From DATKYV01 sp035528275 (GTDB lineage: Bacteria > Acidobacteriota > Terriglobia > UBA7540): DNA of 6,469 nt. Shown here in pieces: positions 5,416 through 6,469 of this stretch. Positions within the stretch are counted from its first letter, which is position 1. The number at the start of each line of letters is the position of its first letter. The notes beneath the pieces are model-generated. The model did no database searches, was not told the DNA's origin, and saw only the letters and a program-made list of their open reading frames with translations. A program made the position numbers and the translations under genes. The stretch covers positions 1 to 6,469 of the forward strand of contig DATKYV010000386.1 of assembly GCA_035528275.1 (NCBI GenBank), read 5' to 3'.

Positions 5416-6469
5416 CTTTCAGGTCCTTTCTCGGGTCCTCGGGATTCAGCCGCCCCAGCTCGCGCAGGATTTCCTTGCTGCGCTCGTCGGCGATGCGCGG
5501 CACCACGACCTGGACCTCCACAAACTGGTCGCCTCGGACGTTGCCCCGCAATGACGGCGCGCCCCGGCCTCGAAGCCGCAGCTTCTGCCCGCTCTGCGTC
5601 CCGGGAGGAATCTTGATGGTCGAGGGGCCCTCGAGTGTCGGCACTTCCACCTTGGCGCCCAGCGCCGCCTCGGTGATGGTCACGGGAACCTTGACGTAGA
5701 TGTTGTCGCCCTTGCGCTCGAAGAGCGGATGAACTTCCACCTCGGTAACGATGAACAGGTCGCCCGGCGGGCCGCCGTTCACTCCGGCGTTGCCTTTCCC
5801 CGCGATGCGCACCCGTGAGCCCGTGTCGACACCCGGCGGAATTCGGACGTCGAAACTTTCGGGTTTTCGCAGTTGGCCCGCGCCACCGCACGCCGCACAG
5901 CGGCGCTGCTCGCGGCCGCTGCCGGCGCAATGCGGGCAGGTCACCGAGAATCGCATCACCCCGGCCGGCCGCCCGGTCTCGCCGCTTCCGCCGCATGCTG
6001 AACAGGTGACCGACGGGCCGCTCGCCACGCCTGTCCCCCGGCAGCTTCCGCAGGCTTCGGCACGTGCCACGCTCAGGCGTACTTGAGTTCCGCGGATGGC
6101 GTCCCAGAAGCCCAGGTGCAGGTGGTGTTCGAGATCGCTGCCGCGCTCCGGCCCGCGCCGCGCCGCTTCGCGCTCGCGCCCGCGGGAGAAGAACTGCGAG
6201 AAGAGGTCGCGGAATCCGCCCCCGGAGCCTCCGCCCCTTCCTACCTCGGGACCGACATCGGAAAAGTCAAAACCGGAAAAACCGAAGGCCGGGCCGCCCG
6301 GCCCCGCGGAGCTCGCCTGCGCGTAAGCGTCGGGGGGAATGTTGTCGGAATAGAAGCCGAACTGGTCGTAGATCTTCCGCTTCCGTTCGTCGCCAACCAC
6401 GTCGTAAGCTTCCTGGATCTCCTTGAATCTCTCTTCCGCTGCCTTGTTGCCGGGATTGACGTCCGGGTG
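5408..6469 (-). CDS. dnaJ: Chaperone DnaJ (Hsp40), 5' end beyond the window
   Basis: The frame is open to the right edge and encodes 353 residues, starting at the HPD motif of the J domain (HPDVNPGNK). About 30 or more N-terminal residues lie outside, so the GTG at 6400 is an internal Val and not a start. The rest of the J domain (KEIQEAYDVVGDERKRKIYDQ) is followed by a Gly/Phe-rich linker, including GPAFGFSGFDF. Next comes the zinc region with four CxxCxGxG repeats: CGSCRGTG, CSACGGSG, CPHCAGSG and CAACGGAG, at visible residues 140-147, 156-163, 178-185 and 191-198. The two C-terminal substrate-binding domains complete the protein. This is a type I DnaJ that delivers unfolded clients to DnaK and stimulates its ATPase. 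The TGA stop lies in the repeat block before hspR. dnaK and grpE may be upstream, out of view. Confidence 0.97.
   Translation of the reverse strand, partial: HPDVNPGNKAAEERFKEIQEAYDVVGDERKRKIYDQFGFYSDNIPPDAYAQASSAGPGGPAFGFSGFDFSDVGPEVGRGGGSGGGFRDLFSQFFSRGREREAARRGPERGSDLEHHLHLGFWDAIRGTQVRLSVARAEACGSCRGTGVASGPSVTCSACGGSGETGRPAGVMRFSVTCPHCAGSGREQRRCAACGGAGQLRKPESFDVRIPPGVDTGSRVRIAGKGNAGVNGGPPGDLFIVTEVEVHPLFERKGDNIYVKVPVTITEAALGAKVEVPTLEGPSTIKIPPGTQSGQKLRLRGRGAPSLRGNVRGDQFVEVQVVVPRIADERSKEILRELGRLNPEDPRKDLKVR

Noticed and set aside
5370..5996. Minus-strand open frame of about 208 codons overlapping dnaJ in another frame
   Set aside because: It is Arg/Gly-rich, typical of a shifted reading of a GC-rich gene, while the dnaJ frame keeps all four zinc repeats.
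6398..6400. GTG as the dnaJ start
   Set aside because: The frame continues upstream through J-domain residues, including the HPD motif, to the window edge, so this GTG encodes an internal Val.

Overview
This is a GC-rich bacterial window made mostly of housekeeping genes. I suspect an acidobacterial-type genome. The grounds are the high GC content, a six-domain S1 with an Ala/Glu-rich tail, HspR paired with DnaJ outside Actinobacteria, and intergenic heptamer and palindromic repeats of a kind I associate with that phylum. The assignment is an inference; no rRNA or other decisive marker is present.

Layout from left to right. Positions 1-88 hold the C-terminus of an unidentified plus-strand protein. 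Positions 89-162 are a spacer with no gene. Positions 163-282 are a compact non-coding element with 17-bp terminal inverted repeats and a CTAA duplication on both sides, ending exactly at the stop codon of the next gene. A minus-strand cluster then reads, in transcription order, rpsA (3056 to 1251), an HU/IHF-type nucleoid protein (1132 to 815) and a HIT-family Ap4A phosphorylase-like protein (780 to 283). A strong sigma70-type promoter sits in front of rpsA. Upstream of it, also on the minus strand, is a DnaC/DnaI-like ATPase with an N-terminal zinc-binding motif (4060 to 3275).

Divergent from that ATPase is a plus-strand type II toxin-antitoxin pair of the VapBC class (4275-4879). Its promoter region carries a 7-bp inverted repeat that overlaps the predicted -10 element. 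Convergent with vapC is the heat-shock pair dnaJ (beyond the right edge to 5408) and hspR (5330 to 4932). The spacer between dnaJ and hspR, and the 3' end of hspR, are built of degenerate 7-bp tandem repeats.

The genes fall into three working groups: translation, nucleoid and dinucleotide metabolism (rpsA-HU-HIT); a helicase-loader-like replication ATPase; and a chaperone with its repressor (dnaJ-hspR). VapBC is an accessory module between the last two. I see no clearly new multi-gene system. The most unusual material is non-coding: the palindromic element at the HIT stop codon and the heptamer arrays around hspR. No gene-free stretch exceeds 300 bases; the spacer 4061-4235 shows nothing I can name.
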